A model generated the notes under the pieces. The model had not been told where the DNA came from. It did no database searches and saw only the letters and a list, made by a program, of their open reading frames with translations. A stretch of 64,000 nucleotides of DNA from Halanaerobiales bacterium (GTDB lineage Bacteria; Bacillota; Halanaerobiia; Halanaerobiales; DTU029): positions 1 through 64,000 of the forward strand of contig JAKSCG010000050.1 of the NCBI GenBank assembly GCA_022360715.1, written 5' to 3'. The translations under genes were made by a program, and so were the position numbers. Each line of letters opens with the position of its first letter. The stretch's first letter is position 1. This document shows positions 35,925-43,124 of the stretch, piece after piece.

Positions 35925-35951
35925 GTTAATATGACTACAAGTCATATTAAC
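35925..35951 (-). promoter_or_regulatory. Perfect palindrome, probable operator over the -10 region
   Basis: Two 12-base arms (GTTAATATGACT and AGTCATATTAAC) flank a 3-base centre with no mismatch. It overlaps the -10 element of the cassette promoter and ends 28 bases before the start codon. It could bind a dimeric repressor or fold in the leader RNA. Confidence 0.7.
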
Positions 35952-35972
35952 ACCTTTTATTTTTCTTGTCAA
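35944..35972 (-). promoter_or_regulatory. Strong sigma-A promoter of the cassette gene
   Basis: On the minus strand TTGACA and TAATAT are separated by 17 bases. The -35 hexamer is the perfect consensus, the best in the window. Confidence 0.8.
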
Positions 35973-35991
35973 CTGTTAAACATGGAATTAC

Positions 35992-36060
35992 ATCTTATTA
36001 CCTAGCAAAATGCAAAATAAAAACCCCTACTTAAGAGGGGTTATCTTCGATCACTTTGAT
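35992..36060. repeat. Direct repeat, copy 2 (intact gene end plus terminator)
   Basis: The counterpart of 35372-35440, at an offset of 620 bases. Here the segment forms the natural 3' end, stop codon and terminator of the HD-GYP regulator gene, so this is the ancestral position. Confidence 0.95.
36017..36047 (-). terminator. Terminator overlapping the HD-GYP regulator stop codon (copy 2)
   Basis: The same stem as in copy 1; the stop codon lies within the loop and the last codons form one arm. Confidence 0.75.
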
Positions 36061-38328
36061 GAATATTTTAACCAATTCTTCATCAAACTGACTCCCGGAA
36101 TAATTTAAAATCTCCTTAATCGCTTCCTCAGAACTAATCGCTTTTTTATAAGGTCGGTTGTGAGTCATTACGTCATAAGCATCAGCAATCGCCAGGATTC
36201 GAGCCAATAGCGGAATACTTTCACCGATCAGACCCTGGGGATAGCCGCTGCCATCCCAGCATTCATGATGAGAAAGAATGTCTTCGGCGATTGGAGCTGT
36301 TTCGGGAGAAGTTTTAGCAATCCGATAACCTATTTCCGGATGTTTTTTGATCATCGCCCACTGTTCAATTGAGAGCGGACCCGGTTTGTATAAAATATCA
36401 TCCGAGATAGCCAGTAGTCCGATATCATGTAATAAGGCCAGCAAAGAGAGTTCTTCCATTTTGCTTTTAGAAAGCCTTAGTTCTTGACCAATCTTTAATA
36501 CCAGTTGACCAATTCGTTTGCGGTGTCCTTCTGTTTCAAACTTTTTATTCCGCAAACAACTCTCCAGGATCGAAATTATCGAATTGGCCGGATTTTTACT
36601 CTCTTTTAGTTTATTCCGGTACATTCTATCTTCAGCCAATTTTAGCACATCTTCAATTTTTTCATCAGGAATGTTTTTGGTCGCTACCCCTAGTGCTATA
36701 CTCGGTTTAATCGGTTCATTTTCTGCCTCTTCACAGCCAGTTTTAATCCTTTTAACTACTTCATTTGCTGCCTCTACCCCGGTTTTCTGGAGCAGAATCA
36801 TAAACTCATCTCCACCCCACCGGGCAATAATATCTTCCTGCCGGCAGGATTCTTTAATTATCTGAGCCATTTTCTGTAAGAATCGATCCCCTTCTTTATG
36901 TCCAAAAGCGTCATTAACTAATTTTAACCCATTGACATCACCCATGATAATGCTCAGTGGCAACTGCCTTTCCGTATCCAGTCGAACCAACTCTTCATCA
37001 AAGTAATTTCGATTATATAAATCGGTAAGGGGGTCATGAAAGCCAAAATACCATATTTTCTCCTCCGACTTAATCCTTTTTAAAGCAGTAATTGTATGTG
37101 AGATTAAAAGTTCAGCCAGTTCCAGGTCTTCTTCGGAAAAAGCATTAATTTCTTTGGAAATGACCTGAAAAATACCGAATTCATCGATCGGAATACTTAT
37201 AAGTGAACGGAAATAACTTTTAGTAGGTTTAGCGTCATGGTCATCCCTTACATCCTGGACTAAATACGTTCTTTGGTTGCGGTAAGTTTTACCGGCAATA
37301 CCGTCAGTAATCGGCATTGATACGGAAATATGCGAATCTGCTTCCGTCGAATATGCTTTAACTACCAGCAGATCATTCTCAACAATATCAAGTGTACATA
37401 GATAAAATTTCAGTATTTTCTCCGCAGCATCAACCGTTAATTGGTAAACATCTTCTTTAGCTGAGCAAAGATTTATTTTACTGGCGACATGGTGGAGTTG
37501 TTTAATCTTCTTTCGGCTGGCGACCAGACTTCTCTCCAGTCTTTTTTGATGTTCCTCCATTTTTTTTCTTTCCGTAACATCACGGAAAACCAGGACTACC
37601 CCCTCAATTAGCCCATGTTCATCCCAGATCGGAGCCGCACTATCATCAATCGGAATAACCATACCATCCTTTCTTTTCAAGACAGTATGATTAGCCAGCC
37701 CAATGATCATTCCTTTTTCCAAGACTTTACTAACCGGGTTTTCTACCCTTTTCCCATCCAGTTCACTAAAAATATTAAAAATTTCCTCTAGTTTACGCTC
37801 CTTTACTTCTTCCTGCTTCCAACCGGTTAATTCTTCGGCCACCGGATTCATAAATTTTATCTGTCCGAAACAATCGGTTGCAATTACCGCATCGCCGATA
37901 CTTTTAAGAGTTGTGATAAACCAGCGCTGCTTATCTTTATAGATTTGATCCATTCGCCCCTTATATAAAGCTATCTTAATTGTACAAAATAGCTGTTCTT
38001 TTTCAAAAGGCTTAATGATATAACCAAAAGGTTCCGAAAGTTTAGCCCTTTCCAGGCTATTTTGATCAGACAAAGCAGTAACAAAAACGATCGGAACCTC
38101 AAAATTATTTTTTAAAATAATTCCGGTATTTATACCATCCATCTCACCCTCTAGTTTAATATCCATTAAAACAAGATCCGGATTAAGTTCTGCAGTTAAT
38201 CGAATCGCCTCTTCACCTGTATCAGCTTTAGCCGCAACAAGATAGTTCTCTTCTTCCAATAACCGTTGAGTCTTATCCCTGTCCTTACTGCCAGCCTCTA
38301 CTATTAAGATCTTTTTCCTCTCTCCCAA
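36031..38328 (-). CDS. Receiver-PAS-GAF-GGDEF-HD-GYP signalling protein
   Basis: 765 residues that can in principle make and degrade cyclic di-GMP. Domains: receiver (1-120; phospho-acceptor Asp56 in LVLMDIKLEG, Lys106), PAS (about 135-255), GAF (about 285-420), GGDEF with intact RWGGDEF (505-509) and an inhibitory-site RQED five residues before it, then HD-GYP (HDIG near 630; HHECWDGSGYP). The receiver's usual N-terminal acidic pair is only Glu11-Ala12, so phosphorylation may be weak. It stands alone, without a histidine kinase in the window. Its 3' end is the source of the 55-bp direct repeat. Confidence 0.93.
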   Translation of the reverse strand: MGERKKILIVEAGSKDRDKTQRLLEEENYLVAAKADTGEEAIRLTAELNPDLVLMDIKLEGEMDGINTGIILKNNFEVPIVFVTALSDQNSLERAKLSEPFGYIIKPFEKEQLFCTIKIALYKGRMDQIYKDKQRWFITTLKSIGDAVIATDCFGQIKFMNPVAEELTGWKQEEVKERKLEEIFNIFSELDGKRVENPVSKVLEKGMIIGLANHTVLKRKDGMVIPIDDSAAPIWDEHGLIEGVVLVFRDVTERKKMEEHQKRLERSLVASRKKIKQLHHVASKINLCSAKEDVYQLTVDAAEKILKFYLCTLDIVENDLLVVKAYSTEADSHISVSMPITDGIAGKTYRNQRTYLVQDVRDDHDAKPTKSYFRSLISIPIDEFGIFQVISKEINAFSEEDLELAELLISHTITALKRIKSEEKIWYFGFHDPLTDLYNRNYFDEELVRLDTERQLPLSIIMGDVNGLKLVNDAFGHKEGDRFLQKMAQIIKESCRQEDIIARWGGDEFMILLQKTGVEAANEVVKRIKTGCEEAENEPIKPSIALGVATKNIPDEKIEDVLKLAEDRMYRNKLKESKNPANSIISILESCLRNKKFETEGHRKRIGQLVLKIGQELRLSKSKMEELSLLALLHDIGLLAISDDILYKPGPLSIEQWAMIKKHPEIGYRIAKTSPETAPIAEDILSHHECWDGSGYPQGLIGESIPLLARILAIADAYDVMTHNRPYKKAISSEEAIKEILNYSGSQFDEELVKIFIKVIEDNPS

Positions 38329-38489
38329 TTGTTACACCTCTTTAAAACTGATTTCTAACCAGCAACAGAAGGTTTTTTAGGCCCATTTTACTATGAATAA
38401 AATATTATATTCACCGTCTTTTTTCCTTTTCCTGCTTTTTTATTATAAAATATTAGTTAATTTCTAAACTTTATAAAATTAGTATCTTA

Positions 38490-39581
38490 TTATAACATAT
38501 TTCGTAAAAATTCGACTATCTGATGAGCTGAGGGTGGACATCCGGGAATAAAACTACTAAACCCGGCAGTACAACTGCCGATACCAATACCATCCCGTTC
38601 CTCTTTTTTAAACCCCTGTCCGATAAACAACTGTTCTATCTGAGCAAATTTACCGATCTGATCAAGCCGCTGTAGGGCGTGAATTAAACTACCATAACAG
38701 GCGGAACAGGCTGCTTTCGCCACAACACAACTGGCCAGCCGTCTGACCTGACGACCTGGTTTAAAAACCGTTCCGCTCTTTTCTCCGGTATTGTATTCAA
38801 AAATACGGGCGGAAGCCAACTCTCCCGAACCTACACCCAGTTTGACCGCATCCTCAATATACTCGATCTCATTCCTGGAATAGCCGAGCAACCCGGCACC
38901 ATATGTATCGACTAATACCGGGTCTTTTCCGACTATGATCCGATTCATCGCCACCGGACTTCCCCCTTCTTCAAAGCTCAAATCGCCGTTAATCGCATCG
39001 ACTACCACTAAATTAACCGGCAGAGCCTTGGCCAAATAAGCAATTGGTCTATTTAAACCGAGTGTATGGAAGCGTCTTTTCTCCCGATCAGGAATACACC
39101 CCTTTAAATTTTTAAGGGCACAGGTAAAACGGGTCTGACTATGGGCCTTTAAAACAGGGATATTAATCAGGTAATCAACTTCCAGGGCTTTCAAACAAAT
39201 ATCAAGCGCCAGCTCCCCCTCCTTGATCGTCCGATATGAATCCTCTTTTAAGTCAATTAAAGGCACATTATACTTGGTCGAAATATCTTGATAGCCACAT
39301 ACCTTAAAAGCCCTTTTAGTACTTTCCCCGACCCAGGAACTCTCCAGAATCACAATATTATTAAATCCTTTTTCTTGCAAATATTGGATAATTCCCTCAA
39401 CCAGCAACGGGGAAGTAGTAGCACCATTTTCCGCCGGTTTGGCTACTACTAAATTTGGTTTTAAGCCAATAAGCATTTCCGCTGTTAAACCCTTTTCCAG
39501 CTCAATTTTGGCCAACAAAGCCTTAATCATTGCCAAGGGTTCCTTCCCATATATAACATGTAAGTCATTTATCTTAATCAT
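38490..39581 (-). CDS. DUF362 domain protein
   Basis: 363 residues of the DUF362 family: GLKPNLVVAKPAENGATTSPLL, VLESSWVGEST, DYLINIPVLKAH and CALKNLKGCIPDREKRRFH are the family's conserved stretches. The C-terminal region has several cysteines (CVVAKAACSACYGSL, GSCTAGF, PGCPPS) that may bind a metal or Fe-S cluster, though a full ferredoxin motif is not visible. The function is unknown; some members in anaerobes are linked to iron-sulfur or metal chemistry. It is a single gene between the regulator and the divergent SRAP gene. Confidence 0.8.
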   Translation of the reverse strand: MIKINDLHVIYGKEPLAMIKALLAKIELEKGLTAEMLIGLKPNLVVAKPAENGATTSPLLVEGIIQYLQEKGFNNIVILESSWVGESTKRAFKVCGYQDISTKYNVPLIDLKEDSYRTIKEGELALDICLKALEVDYLINIPVLKAHSQTRFTCALKNLKGCIPDREKRRFHTLGLNRPIAYLAKALPVNLVVVDAINGDLSFEEGGSPVAMNRIIVGKDPVLVDTYGAGLLGYSRNEIEYIEDAVKLGVGSGELASARIFEYNTGEKSGTVFKPGRQVRRLASCVVAKAACSACYGSLIHALQRLDQIGKFAQIEQLFIGQGFKKEERDGIGIGSCTAGFSSFIPGCPPSAHQIVEFLRNML

Positions 39582-39812
39582 TGCTCCTCCTCCAATTATC
39601 TCGTTTTTACTCGGCCTAATTGACGACTACAATAAATTCAAAATGATTTAAATTATATATTCAAGATTGATATTAAATCTCCTGCCTATATTTTAAATGG
39701 CATTTCCTTCTATTTTAAATAGTTGCCTGGGAGATAAAATAAAGGAATTAATCGAGCAAAGCATAATATAATATAGATATTAAAATACTTTATCTAAAAA
39801 GGAGTGGACAAA

Positions 39813-40448
39813 ATGTGTGGTCGGTATTATCTCCATAGCAGTCTCGACAAGCTGATTAAAAGATACGGTATTAACATCGGACCTGACTTTGACTATTCGC
39901 CGCGCCCGGAAATCTTTCCTTCGGAAAATGCTCCGGTGCTTATCGCTAAAAAAACAAGGGAATTACAGTTGCTAAAATGGGGCTTTATCCCTGTTTTTAG
40001 CAATCGAATAATTATCAACGCCCGGAGTGAAACCCTTGAGCATAAGTCCCTTTTTAAACGATCACTCCGGACAAAAAGGTGCTTGATTCCGGCCAACGGC
40101 TTTTTTGAGTGGAAAAAAGTTGGTCGAAGCAAGATAAAATACCGTATTTCCCCTTATGATCAAGGACTCTTCTCGCTGGCCGGACTCTATGATACCTTTA
40201 TCGACAAAAAGGGTGACCGGATCGAATGCTTTACCATCATAACCGGTCCGGCCGGCGAAAAAATGAGGGATATTCACGAACGAATGCCGGTTATTTTACA
40301 CAAAGAGACGGAAAAATACTGGCTTGAGCAGCACCTTAACGATATCTCTACCGTCAAGGAGTTACTAAAACCCTATCCGGAAGAACTATTATCATTCAGC
40401 AAAGATAATAAAGAATACCCCGGAGATCAGCTCAAACTGGACTTTTGA
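39813..40448 (+). CDS. SRAP domain protein (HMCES/YedK family)
   Basis: Crosslinks to abasic sites in single-stranded DNA through its N-terminal cysteine. The start must be the ATG of MCGRYYLHSS (39813), because removal of Met exposes Cys2; an ATG three codons upstream is not used. NARSET, CLIPANGFFEWKK and the active-site His in HERMPVIL are all present. 211 residues. It is one of the few plus-strand genes. Together with the Y-family polymerase at 46 kb it gives this stretch a DNA-damage-tolerance flavour. Confidence 0.93.
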   Translation: MCGRYYLHSSLDKLIKRYGINIGPDFDYSPRPEIFPSENAPVLIAKKTRELQLLKWGFIPVFSNRIIINARSETLEHKSLFKRSLRTKRCLIPANGFFEWKKVGRSKIKYRISPYDQGLFSLAGLYDTFIDKKGDRIECFTIITGPAGEKMRDIHERMPVILHKETEKYWLEQHLNDISTVKELLKPYPEELLSFSKDNKEYPGDQLKLDF

Positions 40449-40484
40449 AGGGATTAAAATTTGACCGGATGAGCTTCGTATATT

Positions 40485-40512
40485 AAAAAAACCCCCTGAA
40501 TTAATCGGGGGT
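40485..40512 (-). terminator. Terminator at the end of the cAMP operon
   Basis: On the minus strand CCCCC and GGGGG pair around GATTAATTCA, followed by TTTTTTTAA. It may also end the convergent SRAP transcript, though the plus-strand tail is poor. Confidence 0.75.
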
Positions 40513-40572
40513 GGCAAATCATTTTTTAATTTATTTCAAACGACTGTTCCTGCTTTTGCTCTGGCTCCCGGT

Positions 40573-41349
40573 TTAATCCTCTATACTATCTTCATCTTCC
40601 TCATCTTGTTCATCATCTTCATCGCGATCTATATTATGCTGATCCTGTTTTGCCCTATCCTGATTTTTCTCTCTCCCCTGCTTCCTTCCGCCTTTTTGAT
40701 TTTCCTCTCCGTCTTCTTGTTCTTCCTCATCATCTTGGTCATTTTCATCTTGGTCATCCAGATCTTTGTCTTCATCTTGCTCTAGCTCATCTTCGTCATC
40801 TTCATTTTCTTCATCTTCGTCTTCATCCTTCTCTTCCCTTTCTTCTGCTTCTTCCCGTAACCTTTCCCGCTCCCTAATCGTATTTTCAACCTTCTCCTCT
40901 AAGCTTTCCAGGTTACCTTGATTATTCTGCAACAATTCCGATAGTTCTGCTTGAGCCAGACCTTCTTCCAGTGCTTCATTTATGATTTCAGCAATTTCTT
41001 CCACATCTTTATCGGGCAATCCTACCATAAAATTTTGGACTTCCTGTTTTATGCCGATATTGGAAGATAAAATCTCCAGTTTGATGTATTCTACCGCATC
41101 ATCACCATAATCATTAATAACATGATCAATATTATTTATTAGCTCTTCCTGAACAATTTGGCCGGCATAAATCCCCTCCAGGATAGTATTTAATAGCTCC
41201 TCTTTTTCTTCTTGATCCAGCTCTTCGGCCCGGCTTATCTTCATAGTAAGCTCAGCCACTACCTCATTATCAATACTAAGGGCTTGCATCACCTCTCCCA
41301 TACCGAGCATCACCGAAAAAACCAGTAGCAATAATAAAAATTTTTTCAT
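40573..41349 (-). CDS. Exported protein with Asp/Glu-rich C-terminal tail
   Basis: 258 residues. An N-terminal signal peptide (MKKFLLLLLVFSVMLGMGE) is followed by a helical region of about 135 residues and then, from about residue 165, a low-complexity tail dominated by Asp and Glu with some Gln and Asn. I do not recognise a named family. The tail is shared in style with the FecR protein of the same operon and could bind calcium or other cations, or keep the protein soluble at high salt. The gene follows crp by 81 bases and has a CRP-type site and a possible -10 of its own. Confidence 0.7.
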   Translation of the reverse strand: MKKFLLLLLVFSVMLGMGEVMQALSIDNEVVAELTMKISRAEELDQEEKEELLNTILEGIYAGQIVQEELINNIDHVINDYGDDAVEYIKLEILSSNIGIKQEVQNFMVGLPDKDVEEIAEIINEALEEGLAQAELSELLQNNQGNLESLEEKVENTIRERERLREEAEEREEKDEDEDEENEDDEDELEQDEDKDLDDQDENDQDDEEEQEDGEENQKGGRKQGREKNQDRAKQDQHNIDRDEDDEQDEEDEDSIED

Positions 41350-41418
41350 TAGCAGCTCATCTCCTTTCTTTAATGTTTTAGATTAACCATAGCATAACAT
41401 AAAAAAAAGAAGAAAAGA

Positions 41419-41434
41419 TGTGACAGCCATCACC
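41419..41434 (-). promoter_or_regulatory. Candidate CRP-binding site upstream of the acidic-protein gene
   Basis: On the minus strand GGTGATGGCTGTCACA matches the CRP consensus TGTGA-N6-TCACA at nine of ten positions. It overlaps the crp stop codon. A TATGCT -10 at 41391-41396 would place the site centre near -42, a class II arrangement. Confidence 0.55.
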
Positions 41435-42098
41435 ATCTCGCTAAATTTTTCACGTTTATCTTTCCGCCCGTGCTCTCAATTAACCCGCTGGCTGTCATTT
41501 TATTAATCAATCGGGTGACTGTCTCTCTTGAAGCGCCAATAAATTTGGCCAATTCCTGGTGGGTAATAGTACGTTTTATCACCAGCTCTGTTCTCCCTTT
41601 GGCGCTCACCTCACCAGCCAGTCTCAGCAAGAGTCGCTTTAATCTGGTTTCTGCATCGGAGAAAGCCAGGCCCTCGATCTCCTGGTTAGCCTGACGAAGG
41701 CGATGACTGAGTTCAATAATCATCTTTAGCGCCAGTTCCGGATTATTTTTAATAAATCTGATAAAATCCCCTCTTTCCAAAACAAGCAACTTGCTTTTCC
41801 TAGTAATTACTGCGGTGGCGGAACGGGTTTTCTCTTCAAAAATACCCATTTCTCCAAAAAAATCACCTTTAACCATCATCTCTAAAATAATTTCTTTTCC
41901 TTCCGAAGTAAGTTTAACTATTTTTACCTCGCCGGCCAGAACCGCATAAAAGGCATCGGCCGGGTCTGCTTCCCAAAATAAAGTTTCACCGGCGGAATAA
42001 GTTTTTATGGCGGCAATCTCTTCCAGGATCAGCTGTTGTTCTTTGCTTAATCCTGCAAAAAGAGGAACTTGCGCAAATAGTTGGCTCATCAAATTCAT
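41430..42098 (-). CDS. CRP-type cAMP receptor transcription factor
   Basis: About 222 residues. The cyclic-nucleotide domain has the GEMGIFEEKTRSATAV loop, with the Glu and Arg-Ser pair that contact cAMP in E. coli CRP. The C-terminal helix-turn-helix reads GASRETVTRLINKM; the Arg-Glu-x-x-x-Arg residues that read TGTGA in E. coli CRP are identical. There are no N-terminal cysteines for an Fe-S cluster, so FNR is excluded. ATG and GTG starts cluster at 42098-42104; the ATG is used. It lies downstream of an adenylate cyclase and FecR gene in one operon. Confidence 0.9.
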   Translation of the reverse strand: MNLMSQLFAQVPLFAGLSKEQQLILEEIAAIKTYSAGETLFWEADPADAFYAVLAGEVKIVKLTSEGKEIILEMMVKGDFFGEMGIFEEKTRSATAVITRKSKLLVLERGDFIRFIKNNPELALKMIIELSHRLRQANQEIEGLAFSDAETRLKRLLLRLAGEVSAKGRTELVIKRTITHQELAKFIGASRETVTRLINKMTASGLIESTGGKINVKNLARW

Positions 42099-42128
42099 CA
42101 CCACACCCTTGATAATTTTTAAGCAAGG

Positions 42129-43124
42129 TTACTCATCATCATCATCCTGATTTTGTGACCCTTTTCCTTTTTGTTTCCCGACCGCTCGTCCCCTGGCATT
42201 GTCTCCATTTTCTTCTGTATCACCAGTATAATCTCGTTGATCCCGTTCGTCTTCATCTTCGGAATCTTGATCCCACTCGTCTTCTTCCTCATCTTCATAG
42301 TCTTGATCAGGATCATCCTCATCTTCCTTCTCGTAATCTTGATCATCCTCATCTTCTTCTTCGCCATAATCATTATCTTTTTGTTCTTCTCGTTCTTCTT
42401 CATTTTCTTCTACCTGATCATCTTGATCCGGTTCTTCCGATAAACTACTATTACTATCCTCTTCTGACTTATCCCGGGCGGTCGCTGCTATCCAGTCTTT
42501 AACCCCTTTTTCTTCCCACAGTTTCAGCTGTTCACGGCTGATCGTCTTATCTTCGATCATTGTTCCATCAACAATCCCCATTTCATTGCCGGCGATAATT
42601 TTCCGACTGGTACTCGCTGCATCCCTTACTTCGACCTTTCCCTCTTTTACGGTTACAATTGTTTGATTATTAATAAAGGCGACCGAGAAAAGGGTGCCTC
42701 TAACCCCAGCCACAGCAGAAGGTGTCACTACCTCAAACCTGGTTAGCTCTTGCCAGGCATCTTTAACCCTGGCCCAGAGTTGACCGGCCTTTAATTCCAG
42801 CGAATAGGCCGGACCTTTTTCAGTAACCGTTCTTTGTCCAATTATAACCCTGCTTTGCTGGCCAATTTTGACATAAATATCCTGGACAAAAGATATTTCC
42901 AGACTACTATCAACACCGGTTTTAATAATATCTCCGACCATTAATCGATCATTAGCCGTTAATTGTTGCCACTGGCTAAATTTGAGCCAATCAAAGAAGA
43001 TGCTTTTTTTTATTTTTCTTTCTACCCTTCCCTCAATACCGGTTATGGTAATCGTATTATCGGCGCTAGCCATAACCTGGACCATTATACTTAAAATAAT
43101 TAAAACAATTAAAAACCTCTTCAC
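42129..43124 (-). CDS. Exported FecR-domain protein with Asp/Glu-rich tail
   Basis: 331 residues: a signal peptide (MKRFLIVLIILSIMVQVMASA), a FecR domain (about 60-175, with VGDIIKTGVDSSLEISF, LKAGQLWARV and VVTPSAVAGVRGTLFSV), then from about residue 220 a very acidic repeat-like tail ending DDDDE. Free-standing periplasmic FecR domains of this kind often accompany CHASE2 sensors; the job is unknown, perhaps ligand capture. It begins inside the cyclase stop codon (ATGA, four-base overlap), so translation is coupled. Confidence 0.85.
   Translation of the reverse strand: MKRFLIVLIILSIMVQVMASADNTITITGIEGRVERKIKKSIFFDWLKFSQWQQLTANDRLMVGDIIKTGVDSSLEISFVQDIYVKIGQQSRVIIGQRTVTEKGPAYSLELKAGQLWARVKDAWQELTRFEVVTPSAVAGVRGTLFSVAFINNQTIVTVKEGKVEVRDAASTSRKIIAGNEMGIVDGTMIEDKTISREQLKLWEEKGVKDWIAATARDKSEEDSNSSLSEEPDQDDQVEENEEEREEQKDNDYGEEEDEDDQDYEKEDEDDPDQDYEDEEEDEWDQDSEDEDERDQRDYTGDTEENGDNARGRAVGKQKGKGSQNQDDDDE

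Noticed and set aside
35372-36060. Simple tandem duplication explaining the direct repeats
   Set aside because: Only the 55-69 base ends are repeated; the 550 bases between occur once, so a tandem duplication of the unit does not fit.
35372-36060. Insertion sequence or transposon
   Set aside because: No transposase, no terminal inverted repeats, and 55 bases is too long for a usual target-site duplication.
39660-39750. Inverted repeats in the AT-rich gap between the DUF362 and SRAP genes
   Set aside because: Short, AT-rich and imperfect; no T-run, no reading frame and no clear promoter pair, so no feature is called. The gap of about 220 bases shows nothing else.
40650-40877. Plus-strand open frame rich in Leu, His and Pro opposite the acidic protein
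   Set aside because: Same cause: antisense of GAA/GAT repeats in the exported acidic protein gene.
41430-42098. FNR-type oxygen sensor
   Set aside because: The N-terminal cysteines needed for an Fe-S cluster are absent, while the cAMP-binding Glu and Arg-Ser are present.
42155-42502. Long plus-strand open frames rich in Leu and His opposite the FecR tail
   Set aside because: They are the mirror of the Asp/Glu codon runs of the FecR gene, with no ribosome binding site or family pattern.
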